A DNA stretch of 64,000 bases from UBA1794 sp050946375. Lineage in GTDB: Bacteria > Bacteroidota > Bacteroidia > Bacteroidales > Bacteroidaceae. The position numbers and the translations under genes are program-made. Under the pieces are notes generated by a model. It worked only from the letters and a program-made list of their open reading frames with translations. It did no database searches and was not told where the DNA came from. The DNA is taken from the NCBI GenBank assembly GCA_050946375.1, contig JBMNUT010000002.1, forward strand, positions 186,001-250,000, written 5' to 3'. Positions 1-8,037 of the stretch are shown one piece after another (within the stretch, counting starts at the first letter, position 1; every line of letters starts with the position of its first letter).

Positions 1-386
1 TCGCCATTCTGAACGTGCCGGCCGGAGAGGTAGAACAGCGTAGTTCCCGCAGCCAGAGGCATGCCTTCTGCCATGGAACAGGCAAACGAGACGACGCCCG
101 GACTAGCCGCCACCACGGTGCGCTCCTCGCCCGTAGCCTCCAGTATGCGCCCGCCGGCCTCCAACACTCCGTAAAAATCGCCCCTCTCTATCCGCTCGGC
201 GCGTACGCCGGCAGCGCGGGCCTGCTCCGGACGCAGCTCGATGTCGCCCGCATGCTCCGGGGCGGCCTCTGCCGTCTGAAGCGTTTGCGGGTCATTTTCA
301 GCAGTCTCATGCGCTCCGTTTCCGTCGCGGCAGGAAGCCAGCAAAAACAAACCTACGGCTCCTGCAAGGAAAACATGTCTCTTCAT
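1..386 (-). CDS. RND efflux periplasmic adaptor lipoprotein (partial, 3' end beyond window)
   Basis: Only the first 128 or so codons are present; the gene runs off the left edge. The start is the ATG at 386, which opens a lipoprotein signal peptide with a lipobox ending LLASC (Cys19). After a short linker rich in His/Glu comes the text IELRPEQARAAGVRAERIERG and a beta-strand rich stretch, the typical opening of CusB/HlyD-type membrane-fusion proteins that link an RND inner-membrane pump to a TolC-like channel. The family assignment is by recognition of this N-terminus; the substrate (metal or drug) cannot be told. A -7 element lies at 424-431. The partner pump genes would lie to the left, outside the window. 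Confidence 0.8.
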   Translation of the reverse strand, partial: MKRHVFLAGAVGLFLLASCRDGNGAHETAENDPQTLQTAEAAPEHAGDIELRPEQARAAGVRAERIERGDFYGVLEAGGRILEATGEERTVVAASPGVVSFACSMAEGMPLAAGTTLFYLSGRHVQNG

Positions 387-423
387 ATCGTCTTTTTCTA
401 TACTTAATTAGCTTATTTCGCCG

Positions 424-431
424 CAAAAGTA
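424..431 (-). promoter_or_regulatory. -7 promoter element for efflux adaptor
   Basis: On the minus strand this reads TACTTTTG, a match to the Bacteroidetes TAnnTTTG -7 consensus, 37 bp upstream of the ATG at 386. No clear TTTG -33 box at the ideal spacing. Confidence 0.55.
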
Positions 432-465
432 GACGAATATGCCTGCAATCAGATTGCAAAAGTGC

Positions 466-538
466 CAAGCCCCGCTCCGAAAAGCCCCGGCACTTTCCCC
501 GAAAAGCCTTGGCACTTTTCGGAAAAAGCCCCGGCGGA
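466..538. repeat. 22-bp palindromic repeat array, about three units
   Basis: Units of 21-22 bp with the pattern AAAAGCCnnGGCACTTTTCCG follow each other between the RibD-like gene and the efflux adaptor promoter. Part of the window-wide repeat family; adjacent units are complementary across their joints. Confidence 0.75.
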
Positions 539-543
539 AACAC

Positions 544-597
544 AAAAAACAGGCAACCGCATGCCGCCCCAAGCCTAAGGGTCACACACGGTTGCCT
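544..597 (-). terminator. Rho-independent terminator after RibD-C reductase
   Basis: Stem AGGCAACCG / CGGTTGCCT (551-559 and 589-597) with a long 29-nt loop, followed on the minus strand by a T run (545-550), 25 bp beyond the stop codon at 622. Confidence 0.6.
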
Positions 598-621
598 TCC
601 CCCAAAAACCTCTTTTTTACC

Positions 622-1305
622 TTACTTTACCGGAAGATACCTTACCCAGATAACTCCGTTTTCCAATACCTTCGATTCTTTGTAGCGCAGCGAAAAGGGA
701 AGGAAGCCCTCCTTGTCGGCAATACCGTCGAACAAAGCGGGCTGTCCGCTTCGGCCGTCGATGCCCGGGGCTATCATTACGCTGATTTCATCCAGCAGTC
801 CGGCCGCAAGGAAGCCGCCGTCTATCTTTCCGCCTCCCACGATGGCCATCCGTTGCACGCCGAAATGCTCGTTCATCAGCTCCACGGCGCGGCAGAGGTC
901 TACGCGCTCCTTGCCCGTAGCGATGTACGAAATGCCCAAAGAGCGCAGATGTCCGAGATATTCCCGCGTAGCCCGCTCGCTGAGCAGGCACAGGCGCGGC
1001 TTGGAACCGCCACAGTTCTCCCTGCTCCAGAGCAACGTCCCCGCCGAGTCGACCGCCACTTCGTAGCCGTCGGCCCGCTCCGCCACGTAAAACTCCTCGC
1101 GCCCCACGGGAGCCGCATCCTGCGAAACATAAGGTTCGAAGCCCGTAACGTGAATTTGCAGCGTCACCTTTCCCTCGACCGTCGTAGGGCACTCCAGCGA
1201 TTCCAGCGCCGTGTAGTACTCATCGCCGCTAATCTTATCGACCATGTCGCAGGCGATACGCCCGTCGACCGACTCCATCATGTGACAAACAATGTAGGGT
1301 TTCAT
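622..1305 (-). CDS. RibD C-terminal / dihydrofolate reductase-fold protein
   Basis: A 227-residue protein that opens MKPYIVCHMMESVDGRI, the usual start of stand-alone RibD_C reductases, and carries the glycine-rich nucleotide-binding stretch AIVGGGKIDGGF near residue 160 followed by LLDEISVMIAPGIDG. The family uses NADPH to reduce pteridine- or pyrimidine-like substrates; the best studied member reduces the riboflavin intermediate in RibD, but stand-alone copies like this one have no settled substrate. It is monocistronic, with its own -7 element at 1353-1360 and a terminator at 544-597. Divergent to the AraC regulator, which may or may not control it. Confidence 0.85.
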   Translation of the reverse strand: MKPYIVCHMMESVDGRIACDMVDKISGDEYYTALESLECPTTVEGKVTLQIHVTGFEPYVSQDAAPVGREEFYVAERADGYEVAVDSAGTLLWSRENCGGSKPRLCLLSERATREYLGHLRSLGISYIATGKERVDLCRAVELMNEHFGVQRMAIVGGGKIDGGFLAAGLLDEISVMIAPGIDGRSGQPALFDGIADKEGFLPFSLRYKESKVLENGVIWVRYLPVK

Positions 1306-1352
1306 GCTTTTTTCCTTGGATTAAATGTACAGTTGCTGTTCGTATTTCGCGA

Positions 1353-1360
1353 CAAAAGTA
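1353..1360 (-). promoter_or_regulatory. -7 promoter element for RibD-C reductase
   Basis: Minus-strand TACTTTTG, 47 bp upstream of the ATG at 1305. Confidence 0.55.
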
Positions 1361-1479
1361 CAGCACCGGCCGCACGCGGACTCTATCCATTTTACGGTTT
1401 TAGCTACCCGAAATACGGAATCAGCCGCCCCTTTTTGCCCAAACCGCCTCCCCGACGCCTCCTTTTCTGCAGCGAAACT

Positions 1480-1510
1480 TTTGTACGACGCAGGCAAATG
1501 CCTACTTTTG
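1480..1510 (+). promoter_or_regulatory. Bacteroidetes promoter for AraC regulator
   Basis: TTTG at 1480-1483 and TACTTTTG at 1503-1510 are separated by 19 bp, the classic Bacteroides -33/-7 arrangement. It gives an mRNA leader of roughly 45 nt that includes the inverted repeat at 1519-1539. Confidence 0.75.
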
Positions 1511-1518
1511 CCTGTGCT

Positions 1519-1539
1519 TTAGGGCGCGTTCCGCCCTAA
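1519..1539. promoter_or_regulatory. Inverted repeat in AraC-gene leader
   Basis: TTAGGGCG (1519-1526) pairs with CGCCCTAA (1532-1539) around a 5-nt loop, immediately after the predicted transcription start. It could be an operator or a short leader hairpin; there is no T run directly after it. Confidence 0.45.
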
Positions 1540-1561
1540 GGTTAGTCTCTATTCCACTCGT

Positions 1562-2428
1562 ATGGAAAACGAATTGCTCAACAGATTACATCCCGTAATA
1601 CTGCACATCGGGATAGCACACCAGCACAACGACTGGAACTTCAAGGACGTCTGCTCCCCCTTCACCCGCATCTACTACACCATTGGAGGGCAGGCCCAGA
1701 TACAATACCCTAACCAGAAAATCGATTTACGCACGGGATATCTCTACATCATACCCGCTTTTACGCGACACAGCTACGCCTGCCGGGGAGACTTCTTCCA
1801 CTTCTACGCCCATGTCTATAATGAAGACGAAGACAACGTATTGGAAGATTGGGATTTGCCCGTCGAAGCCGAAGCATTGCCCGGCGACCGCGAACGGTTT
1901 GAGCGCCTCCATGCGCTCTATCCCGGGAGGGAACTGGCAGAAGCCGACCCCAAATCGTACGACAACCAGCCCACTCTGATGCAGAACATACGCGACAACC
2001 GTCGCCAGGAGCTCTGCGTACAGATGGAAGCGCGGGGCATCATACTCTGCCTCTTCTCCCGTTTTTTCAAAAGCGCCACCTATAAAGGCATTACACGCGA
2101 CGAACGCATCGAAAAAGTACTCCACTACATCCGAAACCACCCGGCCCTCACGCCGAGCACGGAAGAACTTGCCCAGCTTACCTGCCTGTCCAAAAGTCAT
2201 TTCATACGGCTTTTCCGGCAAGAGATGGCCTGTACTCCCCTACAGTACATCAACGAAAAGAAAATGGAGAAGGCCCAATCGAAACTAATCACCGACAATA
2301 CGGAAATTAAGGAGATTGCTTTTCAATTAGGCTTTGAGGACCCGTCGTATTTCAACCGGCTTTTCAAGAAAATCACCGGCACGACTCCCAAAGCCTACCG
2401 CGACTTCCACCGCTTCATACAAGAGTAG
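1562..2428 (+). CDS. AraC family transcriptional regulator
   Basis: A 288-residue two-domain regulator. Residues 1-170 form a cupin-like ligand-sensing half (the His/Pro-rich stretch around GYLYIIPAFTRHSYAC fits the AraC_binding fold). Residues 185-285 hold the two helix-turn-helix units: TEELAQLTCLSKSHFIRLF and IKEIAFQLGFEDPSYFNRLF, ending in the signature TGTTPKAYR. Such proteins usually activate sugar or stress genes. It stands alone with a strong promoter at 1480-1510; the divergent RibD-like gene and the convergent thioesterase are the only close neighbours, so its target is not evident. A leader inverted repeat (1519-1539) may be an autoregulatory site. Confidence 0.92.
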   Translation: MENELLNRLHPVILHIGIAHQHNDWNFKDVCSPFTRIYYTIGGQAQIQYPNQKIDLRTGYLYIIPAFTRHSYACRGDFFHFYAHVYNEDEDNVLEDWDLPVEAEALPGDRERFERLHALYPGRELAEADPKSYDNQPTLMQNIRDNRRQELCVQMEARGIILCLFSRFFKSATYKGITRDERIEKVLHYIRNHPALTPSTEELAQLTCLSKSHFIRLFRQEMACTPLQYINEKKMEKAQSKLITDNTEIKEIAFQLGFEDPSYFNRLFKKITGTTPKAYRDFHRFIQE

Positions 2429-2483
2429 CGCCCTACCCTGCCGCACCAAAACGACAAGACCGCCAAGGGTTTTCCCCCGGCGG

Positions 2484-2546
2484 CCCTGCACTTTTTCGGT
2501 AAACACCCGGCACTTTTTCAGTAAATGCACGGCACTTTTTCAGAGC
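2484..2546. repeat. 22-bp palindromic repeat array, three units
   Basis: Three units of 22 bp with CCGGCACTTTTTCnGTAAA cores sit between the convergent AraC and thioesterase genes. The last unit reaches into the thioesterase stop codon (TGA at 2540-2542). Confidence 0.8.
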
Positions 2547-2938
2547 GGCACGGGCACATCCTTACGGTAGAGCTGGGCCGTCATCTGAGCCACCAGCTCC
2601 CCTTTCTCGTTAGTGATGTCGCACTGGTAGTTTGCCATGCGGGGATGCAGATAAAGCTCCTTCGCTTCGGCCACAAGCGTCTCGCCTACGCCGGAACCGC
2701 GGAAGAAACTGATGTTGGAAGTCGTGGAAAAAGCCATCGACCCATGCATGTTTGCAGCCACGGCGATGGCCAAATCGGCCAAAGTGAACAAGGCTCCGCC
2801 CTGAGTGCGGCCTCCCGCATTCAGATGTTGCGCCCCTACTGTCAGGCGGGCCTGGGCATAGCCCGGCTTTGCGCTGACGATTTCGATGCCTGCCGCCGTG
2901 GCAAAGGCATCATTCTTGAAGAATTCCTGAGGAGTCAT
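2540..2938 (-). CDS. PaaI-type hotdog thioesterase
   Basis: A 132-residue single hotdog domain protein. The central GGALFTLADLAIAVAAN stretch (about residues 60-76) is the PaaI/4HBT helix with the conserved acidic residue used in acyl-CoA hydrolysis. The family clears CoA thioesters, often aromatic ones; the substrate here is not known. Its start (MTPQEFF) is 8 bp after the cysS stop codon, so the gene is very likely co-transcribed downstream of cysS. Its 3' end overlaps a 22-bp repeat unit, so the last residues (VPVPL) may derive from the repeat. Confidence 0.88.
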   Translation of the reverse strand: MTPQEFFKNDAFATAAGIEIVSAKPGYAQARLTVGAQHLNAGGRTQGGALFTLADLAIAVAANMHGSMAFSTTSNISFFRGSGVGETLVAEAKELYLHPRMANYQCDITNEKGELVAQMTAQLYRKDVPVPL

Positions 2939-2946
2939 TGCGTGCC

Positions 2947-4437
2947 TTATTTATTTAAGAACCACTCGGTTCCTTCTTTTGTATCCTTGAGTTCGAAGCC
3001 CAGGTCGGTCAGTTCCTTGCGAATGCGGTCGGCCGTTTCCCAGTCCTTCCTGGCTTTTGCCTGAGCGCGCACCTCCAAGAGGAGGTCGACGGCATGGCGG
3101 TAGCTGTCGAGCCCTGCGCCACCCACGGTCTGGGGCGGGACAAGTCCCAAAAGGTCGAACAGGAACAGACGGCAAGTGGCCTGCAGTTCTTCCAGGTCGG
3201 CAGCCGAGAGTTTCTCCTGGCCGCTGCCCAGGCAAGCATTTATCACGCGGGCTGCTTCGAAAAGGTGGGAGATGACGACAGGCGTGTTCAGGTCGTCGTT
3301 CATCGCCTCGTAGCACTTTTCGCGCAAGCCGGCCACCACTTTCCCCGCTTCGGGCGAGGACTCCGGCGCCGGACTGATGCGCCCGATGTTTTCTACCGCC
3401 TCCATCAACCGCTGCAAGCCCTTCTCCGAAGCCTGCAAGGCCTCGTTGCTGAAGTCCACCGTGCTGCGGTAATGAGCCTGAAGTATGAAGAAACGGATGG
3501 TCATCGGGCTGTAAGCCTGGTCCAACTTGGGGTGGTTTCCGCTGAAGAACTCGGGCAAAGTGATGAAATTGCCCAGGCTTTTGCCCATTTTCGTACCGTT
3601 TATGGTAATCATGTTATTGTGCATCCAGTATTTCACCGTGGGGTGTCCCAGCGCGGCTACCGACTGGGCGATTTCGCACTCGTGGTGGGGGAACAAAAGG
3701 TCCATGCCGCCGCCGTGAATGTCGAACTCTTCGCCCAGATACTTCATGCCCATTGCCGAACACTCCATGTGCCAGCCGGGGAAACCTTCGCTCCAGGGGC
3801 TCGGCCAGTGCATGATATGCTCGGGCGAAGCCTTCTTCCAGAGGGCGAAATCGGCAGGGTTATGTTTTTCCGACTGCCCGTCGAGGGCGCGCGTCGTGCT
3901 GAGCAATTCCTCCACATTGCGGCCGGAAAGGATGCCGTAGTGGTGGTCTTTGCTGTACTTCACTACGTCGAAGTAGACCGAGCCTTCGCTCACGTAGGCA
4001 TAACCGGCATCGAGAATCTTCTGAACGAAGGCTTCCTGCTCGATAATGTGCCCCGAAGCGTGCGGCTCGATGCTGGGCGGAAGCACGCCGAGCATGTCCA
4101 TTGCCTTATGATAGCGCAGGGTATAATACTGAACCACCTCCATGGGTTCCAACTGCTCGAGGCGCGCTTTTTTAGCGATCTTGTCCTCTCCCTCGTCGGC
4201 GTCGTGTTCCAAATGGCCGACATCCGTAATATTGCGCACATAGCGCACCTTGTATCCGAGATGGCGCAGGTAGCGGAACAAAATATCGAAAGTGATTGCC
4301 GGACGAGCGTGCCCCAAATGGGGGTCGCCATAGACAGTAGGGCCGCATACATACAGGCCCACGTGAGGCGCATGCAGGGGAACGAACTCTTCCTTCTTGC
4401 GGCTTAACGTATTGTAGATAATAAGTTTCTGAGTCAT
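2947..4437 (-). CDS. cysS: Cysteinyl-tRNA synthetase
   Basis: A 496-residue class I aminoacyl-tRNA synthetase that charges tRNA-Cys with cysteine. Near the N-terminus are the zinc-ligand Cys31 in YVCGPTVYG and the HLGH version of the HIGH signature; further along are WHMECSAM and HHECEIAQ with the remaining zinc ligands, and the KMGKS version of the KMSKS loop. The length fits the family. The open frame continues 52 codons upstream, but that part is repeat-rich noncoding DNA; the ATG at 4437 (MTQKLIIYN) aligns with known starts. A -7 element ends only 17 bp upstream, giving a very short leader. Downstream thioesterase is 8 bp away. Confidence 0.97.
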   Translation of the reverse strand: MTQKLIIYNTLSRKKEEFVPLHAPHVGLYVCGPTVYGDPHLGHARPAITFDILFRYLRHLGYKVRYVRNITDVGHLEHDADEGEDKIAKKARLEQLEPMEVVQYYTLRYHKAMDMLGVLPPSIEPHASGHIIEQEAFVQKILDAGYAYVSEGSVYFDVVKYSKDHHYGILSGRNVEELLSTTRALDGQSEKHNPADFALWKKASPEHIMHWPSPWSEGFPGWHMECSAMGMKYLGEEFDIHGGGMDLLFPHHECEIAQSVAALGHPTVKYWMHNNMITINGTKMGKSLGNFITLPEFFSGNHPKLDQAYSPMTIRFFILQAHYRSTVDFSNEALQASEKGLQRLMEAVENIGRISPAPESSPEAGKVVAGLREKCYEAMNDDLNTPVVISHLFEAARVINACLGSGQEKLSAADLEELQATCRLFLFDLLGLVPPQTVGGAGLDSYRHAVDLLLEVRAQAKARKDWETADRIRKELTDLGFELKDTKEGTEWFLNK

Positions 4438-4453
4438 AGCTTGTATTTTTCGG

Positions 4454-4461
4454 CAAAAGTA
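4454..4461 (-). promoter_or_regulatory. -7 promoter element for cysS
   Basis: Minus-strand TACTTTTG, 16 bp before the ATG at 4437, so the mRNA leader would be only about 10 nt. Confidence 0.55.
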
Positions 4462-4525
4462 CGGAAGCCTGCTGAATAATGCAAGGAGAGCGTAAGGCTT
4501 TTTCGTGCAGCCTGCCACACAAAAG

Positions 4526-4571
4526 GGGCGGCGCTTTCCGGAAAAAGCGCCGGCGGTTTCAGACAAAAGTC
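4526..4571. repeat. 22-bp palindromic repeat array, about two units
   Basis: GGCGGCGCTTTCCGGAAAAAG followed by a related unit; it runs directly into the terminator stem at 4565. Confidence 0.7.
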
Positions 4572-4604
4572 CCGCATGATTCATGGCAACCATGCGGGAC
4601 TTTT
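4565..4604. terminator. Bidirectional terminator hairpin after lipocalin-like lipoprotein
   Basis: Perfect 14-bp stem AAAAGTCCCGCATG (4565-4578) / CATGCGGGACTTTT (4591-4604), loop 12 nt, A/T flanks on both sides. It ends the minus-strand gene whose stop is at 4631. Confidence 0.8.
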
Positions 4605-4630
4605 CCGTTTTCCGTGCAGCGGCATCCGGT

Positions 4631-4987
4631 TCAACCGTCGCGCCGATAGCGCAGCAGAAGCTGCCCTTTCTGCAAAACCAGGCTGTCGGCGCCGACCGAC
4701 TTCAGGAGCAACGTGTCGGAGAAGGCAATGGTCTGCCCGTTTCCGAGGCTCTTTCCCTGAAGAATCAGGCGTTCTCCAGCCAGTTCCCAATGTTCATAGA
4801 GTAAAGTATGCATGTTTATGGACGAGGCCGCCCCGTCTTTTTCCAAGACGAAGCCTTGTTCTTCCTGCTCCATGCCCGGAATGGGCTGCACCCACCGCCC
4901 CTCTACGGAAGCAGCGTCGGGCCGGTTGCTGCAGGCGGCCGTGGCAAGCAGGGCGAAAGCCACCGCACTAAAATGAATGAAGCGCAT
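4631..4987 (-). CDS. Small lipocalin-like lipoprotein
   Basis: A 118-residue exported lipoprotein with signal peptide and lipobox TAAC (Cys19). The mature part begins VEGRWVQPIPG and alternates short strands, with E-x-W-x-L (YEHWELAGERLIL), the pattern of small Bacteroidales lipocalin-like proteins that form an eight-strand barrel fragment. No enzymatic residues are evident and no function is known. It has its own promoter (5013-5043) and terminator (4565-4604), so it is a single-gene unit. The family call rests on pattern recognition and is moderately secure; the lipoprotein call is firm. Confidence 0.75.
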   Translation of the reverse strand: MRFIHFSAVAFALLATAACSNRPDAASVEGRWVQPIPGMEQEEQGFVLEKDGAASSINMHTLLYEHWELAGERLILQGKSLGNGQTIAFSDTLLLKSVGADSLVLQKGQLLLRYRRDG

Positions 4988-5012
4988 AATAAACAGATTT
5001 TAGAGTTCGCTG

Positions 5013-5043
5013 CAAACCTAACGGCTTCCGGCGTACAGTCCAA
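5013..5043 (-). promoter_or_regulatory. Promoter for lipocalin-like lipoprotein
   Basis: Minus-strand TAGGTTTG (5013-5020) with TTG at 5041-5043, 20 bp apart. Confidence 0.6.
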
Positions 5044-5075
5044 GAGAGAGGCGCGGTTTCTGCAAAATGCTTGAC

Positions 5076-5675
5076 TTAAGTCAATCCGGGCGCCCCTTCA
5101 TCGCCCTCTTCCCGCAGCAGTGCAGTGCGCATGCGGCTGAGCGTCTCCGGACGAGTACCTATGTAACGGGCTACTTCCCGCAGGGATACGCGGTTCAGGA
5201 TGCCCGGATATTGCGCCGTCAGCTGGCGGTAGCGCTCCTTCGGGGTGGTGCTGGCCAGAAAGACAAAGCGCTGCAGATGCTGAAAGGCCAGCACTTCGGC
5301 AAATTTCCAGACGTAGGTGCGCCCCTCGGAGTCACACTGAAAAAACGAAGGATGCTCGCCGATGCGGATTACGACGATGGCCGACTCTTCCAGGGCGCAG
5401 ATGTCCAGCGGCGCCGGGCAATCGTTGCGTGCCGCGGCGTAGCTGGCAATCAGTTCGCCCTCGAAGGCAAAGGAATAGATGTGTTCGCGGTTTCGGCTGT
5501 CGGGGCGGGTGTATTTAAACCCGCCCCGTATGATGTAGGCCACTTCGTCCGACCGCTCTCCGCAGCGTACGAAGTAAGCTCCCTTCGGCAGGAGGCGCCG
5601 TTCGCCACAGCGCAGGATGATGCGCTTCAGGGCTTTGAGCTCTGCATCGTCGGCACTGTATCGAAGGCTCTCCAT
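5076..5675 (-). CDS. Crp/Fnr family transcriptional regulator
   Basis: A 199-residue regulator: an N-terminal cyclic-nucleotide-binding beta-roll (about residues 20-115, including LLPKGAYFVRCGERSDEVAYI) and a C-terminal winged helix whose recognition part is VSLREVARYIGTRPETLSRMR. There is no Fnr-type cluster of N-terminal cysteines, so an iron-sulfur sensor is unlikely. The frame can start at TTG 5681, but ATG 5675 is preferred. It lies 15 bp behind the CotH-type gene and probably shares its transcript. Bacteroidetes Crp/Fnr homologues of this length are common and mostly uncharacterised. Confidence 0.9.
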   Translation of the reverse strand: MESLRYSADDAELKALKRIILRCGERRLLPKGAYFVRCGERSDEVAYIIRGGFKYTRPDSRNREHIYSFAFEGELIASYAAARNDCPAPLDICALEESAIVVIRIGEHPSFFQCDSEGRTYVWKFAEVLAFQHLQRFVFLASTTPKERYRQLTAQYPGILNRVSLREVARYIGTRPETLSRMRTALLREEGDEGAPGLT

Positions 5676-5690
5676 CGGCAAGGGAAACGT

Positions 5691-7769
5691 TTATTTGGCA
5701 AACTTCAGGCTGCGCATGCCGCTGCCGTCATCCCACGAAAGGATGTAGACGCCCTCCGGCAAATGGCTCATGGAGTACGTATCCACGGAGCGGAAAGCGG
5801 CACACAGCTGGCCGTCGGCCGAATAAAGGCGCACCTCCACGTCGGGCACTGCCGGCACGCCTCCGCCGATTTGCTCGGGTGCAAAACGGATTTGCTGCAG
5901 GGCGGGGTCATAATAGACGGCATACTGTGCCGACTCGGGCAGGCGCTCTATGCCGGTATCTACCGGGCGCGGCTCGGTTTTCTCCACATACCACTGCCGA
6001 TTGAGGCTCTCTTCGTTGCGCGCGTCGTTGGTGTAACTGATGACGGGGTTGCCCTCCGTGCTGCTTCCGCCCGAGTTGTTGATGGCCAGGTTGGTGGCTT
6101 TGTTGATGAGGGCATAGAGGTTGCCCGTGCTTACGGGAGTGATTTGCCAGAGCTGGCGGTCGTTTTGCGCATCGAGCGGCTGCTGTTGCAGCTGGGAACC
6201 GATGACGTATTGCCCGCCGCTCTGCACGGCCATGTCGGTCATCGCCATGCCGCTGGCTGAATTCACGATGCGCACGTAGCCACCGGTGCCGCCGGCATCT
6301 TCGATTTCCCACTGCTGCGACTCCTTGCCGGAGATGGCGCTTTCCATAATCAGCCCCGCACCGGCTTCTGTCGACTCCCCGTCGACGGCCAGAAGCATGG
6401 CACTGCCTTTGTTGGAGATGCGGTAGTAGAACGACTCATCCACGACGAAAGGCTCCGACGGCGTCTCCACCGGCGGCTGATTGCTGGAAGCCATCGAGGC
6501 AAAAGTCTCCGTCAGAAAAGCAGTATGGTCGTGGATAAATTGCTTCAGATAGTCCACGCCTTCCTGATAAGTAGAGAAAAGGCGGATTTCGTTGTAGACC
6601 CGCTGGTTGATGGGCCAGATGGAAAAATTCTCAGCCTGCGAGCGGTCTAACGCGGCGGCCAGGCTGTCGATGTAATGACACAGATGTTCTTCGATTCCCG
6701 CTGCCACCAGTTCCTGCCAGCGCCTGTTCACTGCATCGGCGAACCAGGGGTCTTCCCACATTCGCTTGACCCAAACTTTCGTAAGGTCGCTCCCGAAGCC
6801 CACATCCAGCATGAGTGCGCGCGAAACATCACCCACTCTGTTGCAATTGTTAAAGGCTATGTCGTGATCCCACATGGGACCAAAGAACAAGCGGTCGTCC
6901 CCGCGGTCTTTGGAGATGTAGGTACTCCAGAAACCGTCTACGTTTCCGGTATATTCCGTGGCGATATACCAGTCAACCAGCGAGGCTGTGTCCACAAACG
7001 CCCGGTATCCGGTCGAAAGGTCCGTGAAATTTTCGGAAAAGAGGGCGTTTTCGAACTTTTGCACATGCGCGGATATGTAAATCTTCTGCGCATTTACGAT
7101 TTCGTCTTCATCGGGATACTTCACGGTGATGAGCAAATTGCGTGAAGTGCGGAAATAAACCGGCTCGGAGGTAGCGAAACCATCCACTTCCAGCAGGTAT
7201 CCGCCCGAGATGTCCGCCCCTTCCGGCAGCGGGTAGTCCTGCTCTTCCACATCGACGCGCTTCTTGCGCACTTCCACCTGGTCGGAAATCTGGTAATTAC
7301 CCAGGTAAGTTCCGTTCAGATACAAGTCGACGAAGCGCGCGGCGGGGTTGAAAGCCATTCCCATGAAGCGCCCCATCTCGGAAGCTACGGCGTTGCGCAT
7401 GAGCGTCTTGTCGGCATGGTTGGCCAGGAGCGTCCAGCTTTTGGCATTCGCATAGTCATCGCCCAGGAAGCGCTCCTTGCTGTCGAACTTGATGCGGTAC
7501 GGCTTTTTGGCCAGCCCCCAGGTTGAGTTGCCCCGGCCGCGGATTCCGACTTCTTCGTAGCAGGCTACGGAGTCGCCGTCGACATAGGTCAGGGTAGAAG
7601 TCACGTAGTCTTCCTTGCTGGTAATGGGTACTTTGCCTTCAGTCTCTATGTAGAGCGTGGGCAAGTCAGTACGCTGTGGCTTGTCGGGCAGCGCCACTTG
7701 CGCATGAGCGGGGAGGAAAAGAGCCATGCAGGCTCCCAAAAGTGAGAGATAATGTAAGTTTTTCTTCAT
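5691..7769 (-). CDS. Secreted CotH-kinase family protein with lectin and C-terminal sorting-like domain
   Basis: A 692-residue exported protein. Start ATG 7769 opens a signal peptide ending FLPAHAQ; codons upstream of it are noncoding. Residues 40-420 are a CotH domain: GRGNSTWG, KKPYRIKF, LANHADKTLMRN, NGTYLGNYQISDQVE and MWDHDIAFNN, the last being the kinase-like metal-binding segment. Residues about 470-610 resemble a ricin-type beta-trefoil lectin (repeated W, I-N, Q-W motifs). The last 80 residues (RLYSADGQLC ... LPEGVYIL) look like a type A C-terminal secretion signal. CotH proteins are atypical protein kinases in spore coats; the role of gut Bacteroidales forms is unknown. Followed by a Crp/Fnr gene 15 bp downstream. 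Confidence 0.88.
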   Translation of the reverse strand: MKKNLHYLSLLGACMALFLPAHAQVALPDKPQRTDLPTLYIETEGKVPITSKEDYVTSTLTYVDGDSVACYEEVGIRGRGNSTWGLAKKPYRIKFDSKERFLGDDYANAKSWTLLANHADKTLMRNAVASEMGRFMGMAFNPAARFVDLYLNGTYLGNYQISDQVEVRKKRVDVEEQDYPLPEGADISGGYLLEVDGFATSEPVYFRTSRNLLITVKYPDEDEIVNAQKIYISAHVQKFENALFSENFTDLSTGYRAFVDTASLVDWYIATEYTGNVDGFWSTYISKDRGDDRLFFGPMWDHDIAFNNCNRVGDVSRALMLDVGFGSDLTKVWVKRMWEDPWFADAVNRRWQELVAAGIEEHLCHYIDSLAAALDRSQAENFSIWPINQRVYNEIRLFSTYQEGVDYLKQFIHDHTAFLTETFASMASSNQPPVETPSEPFVVDESFYYRISNKGSAMLLAVDGESTEAGAGLIMESAISGKESQQWEIEDAGGTGGYVRIVNSASGMAMTDMAVQSGGQYVIGSQLQQQPLDAQNDRQLWQITPVSTGNLYALINKATNLAINNSGGSSTEGNPVISYTNDARNEESLNRQWYVEKTEPRPVDTGIERLPESAQYAVYYDPALQQIRFAPEQIGGGVPAVPDVEVRLYSADGQLCAAFRSVDTYSMSHLPEGVYILSWDDGSGMRSLKFAK

Positions 7770-7858
7770 GACAACGAAGATTTTCGGCCACGGCAGCATG
7801 CTCCCCGAAGAAGAGAACCCCTGCGCGGCGGGGTGAAACACGATTGATTATATTCGGC

Positions 7859-7866
7859 CAAAGATA
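7859..7866 (-). promoter_or_regulatory. -7 promoter element for CotH-family gene
   Basis: Minus-strand TATCTTTG, about 90 bp upstream of ATG 7769. Confidence 0.55.
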
Positions 7867-7964
7867 GGGCTTTGCCTGCGAAACTGAAAGCCGAAACCAG
7901 AAAAAAGTGGAGGCGGCACTCCGTCCGTTCCGCAACGGGAAAGACAAAGTGCCGCAAGAAGACA

Positions 7965-8008
7965 AAAAAAGTCCCGCCACTTTTGCTGAAGAGTGGCGGG
8001 ACTTTTTT
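7965..8008. terminator. Bidirectional terminator between dapB and CotH-family gene
   Basis: 17-bp perfect stem AAAAAAGTCCCGCCACT / AGTGGCGGGACTTTTTT with a 10-nt loop; ends dapB transcription 30 bp after its stop. The stem resembles the 22-bp repeat unit. Confidence 0.88.
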
Positions 8009-8037
8009 CTAAAAGGCTACGCGGAAAAGCGGACGAC

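Noticed and set aside
4438..4593. N-terminal extension of cysteinyl-tRNA synthetase
   Set aside because: The extra 52 codons run through a promoter element and repeat units and do not resemble the family.
5067..6260. 397-codon open frame opposite the Crp/Fnr and CotH genes
   Set aside because: Antisense shadow; the minus-strand proteins have clear domains.
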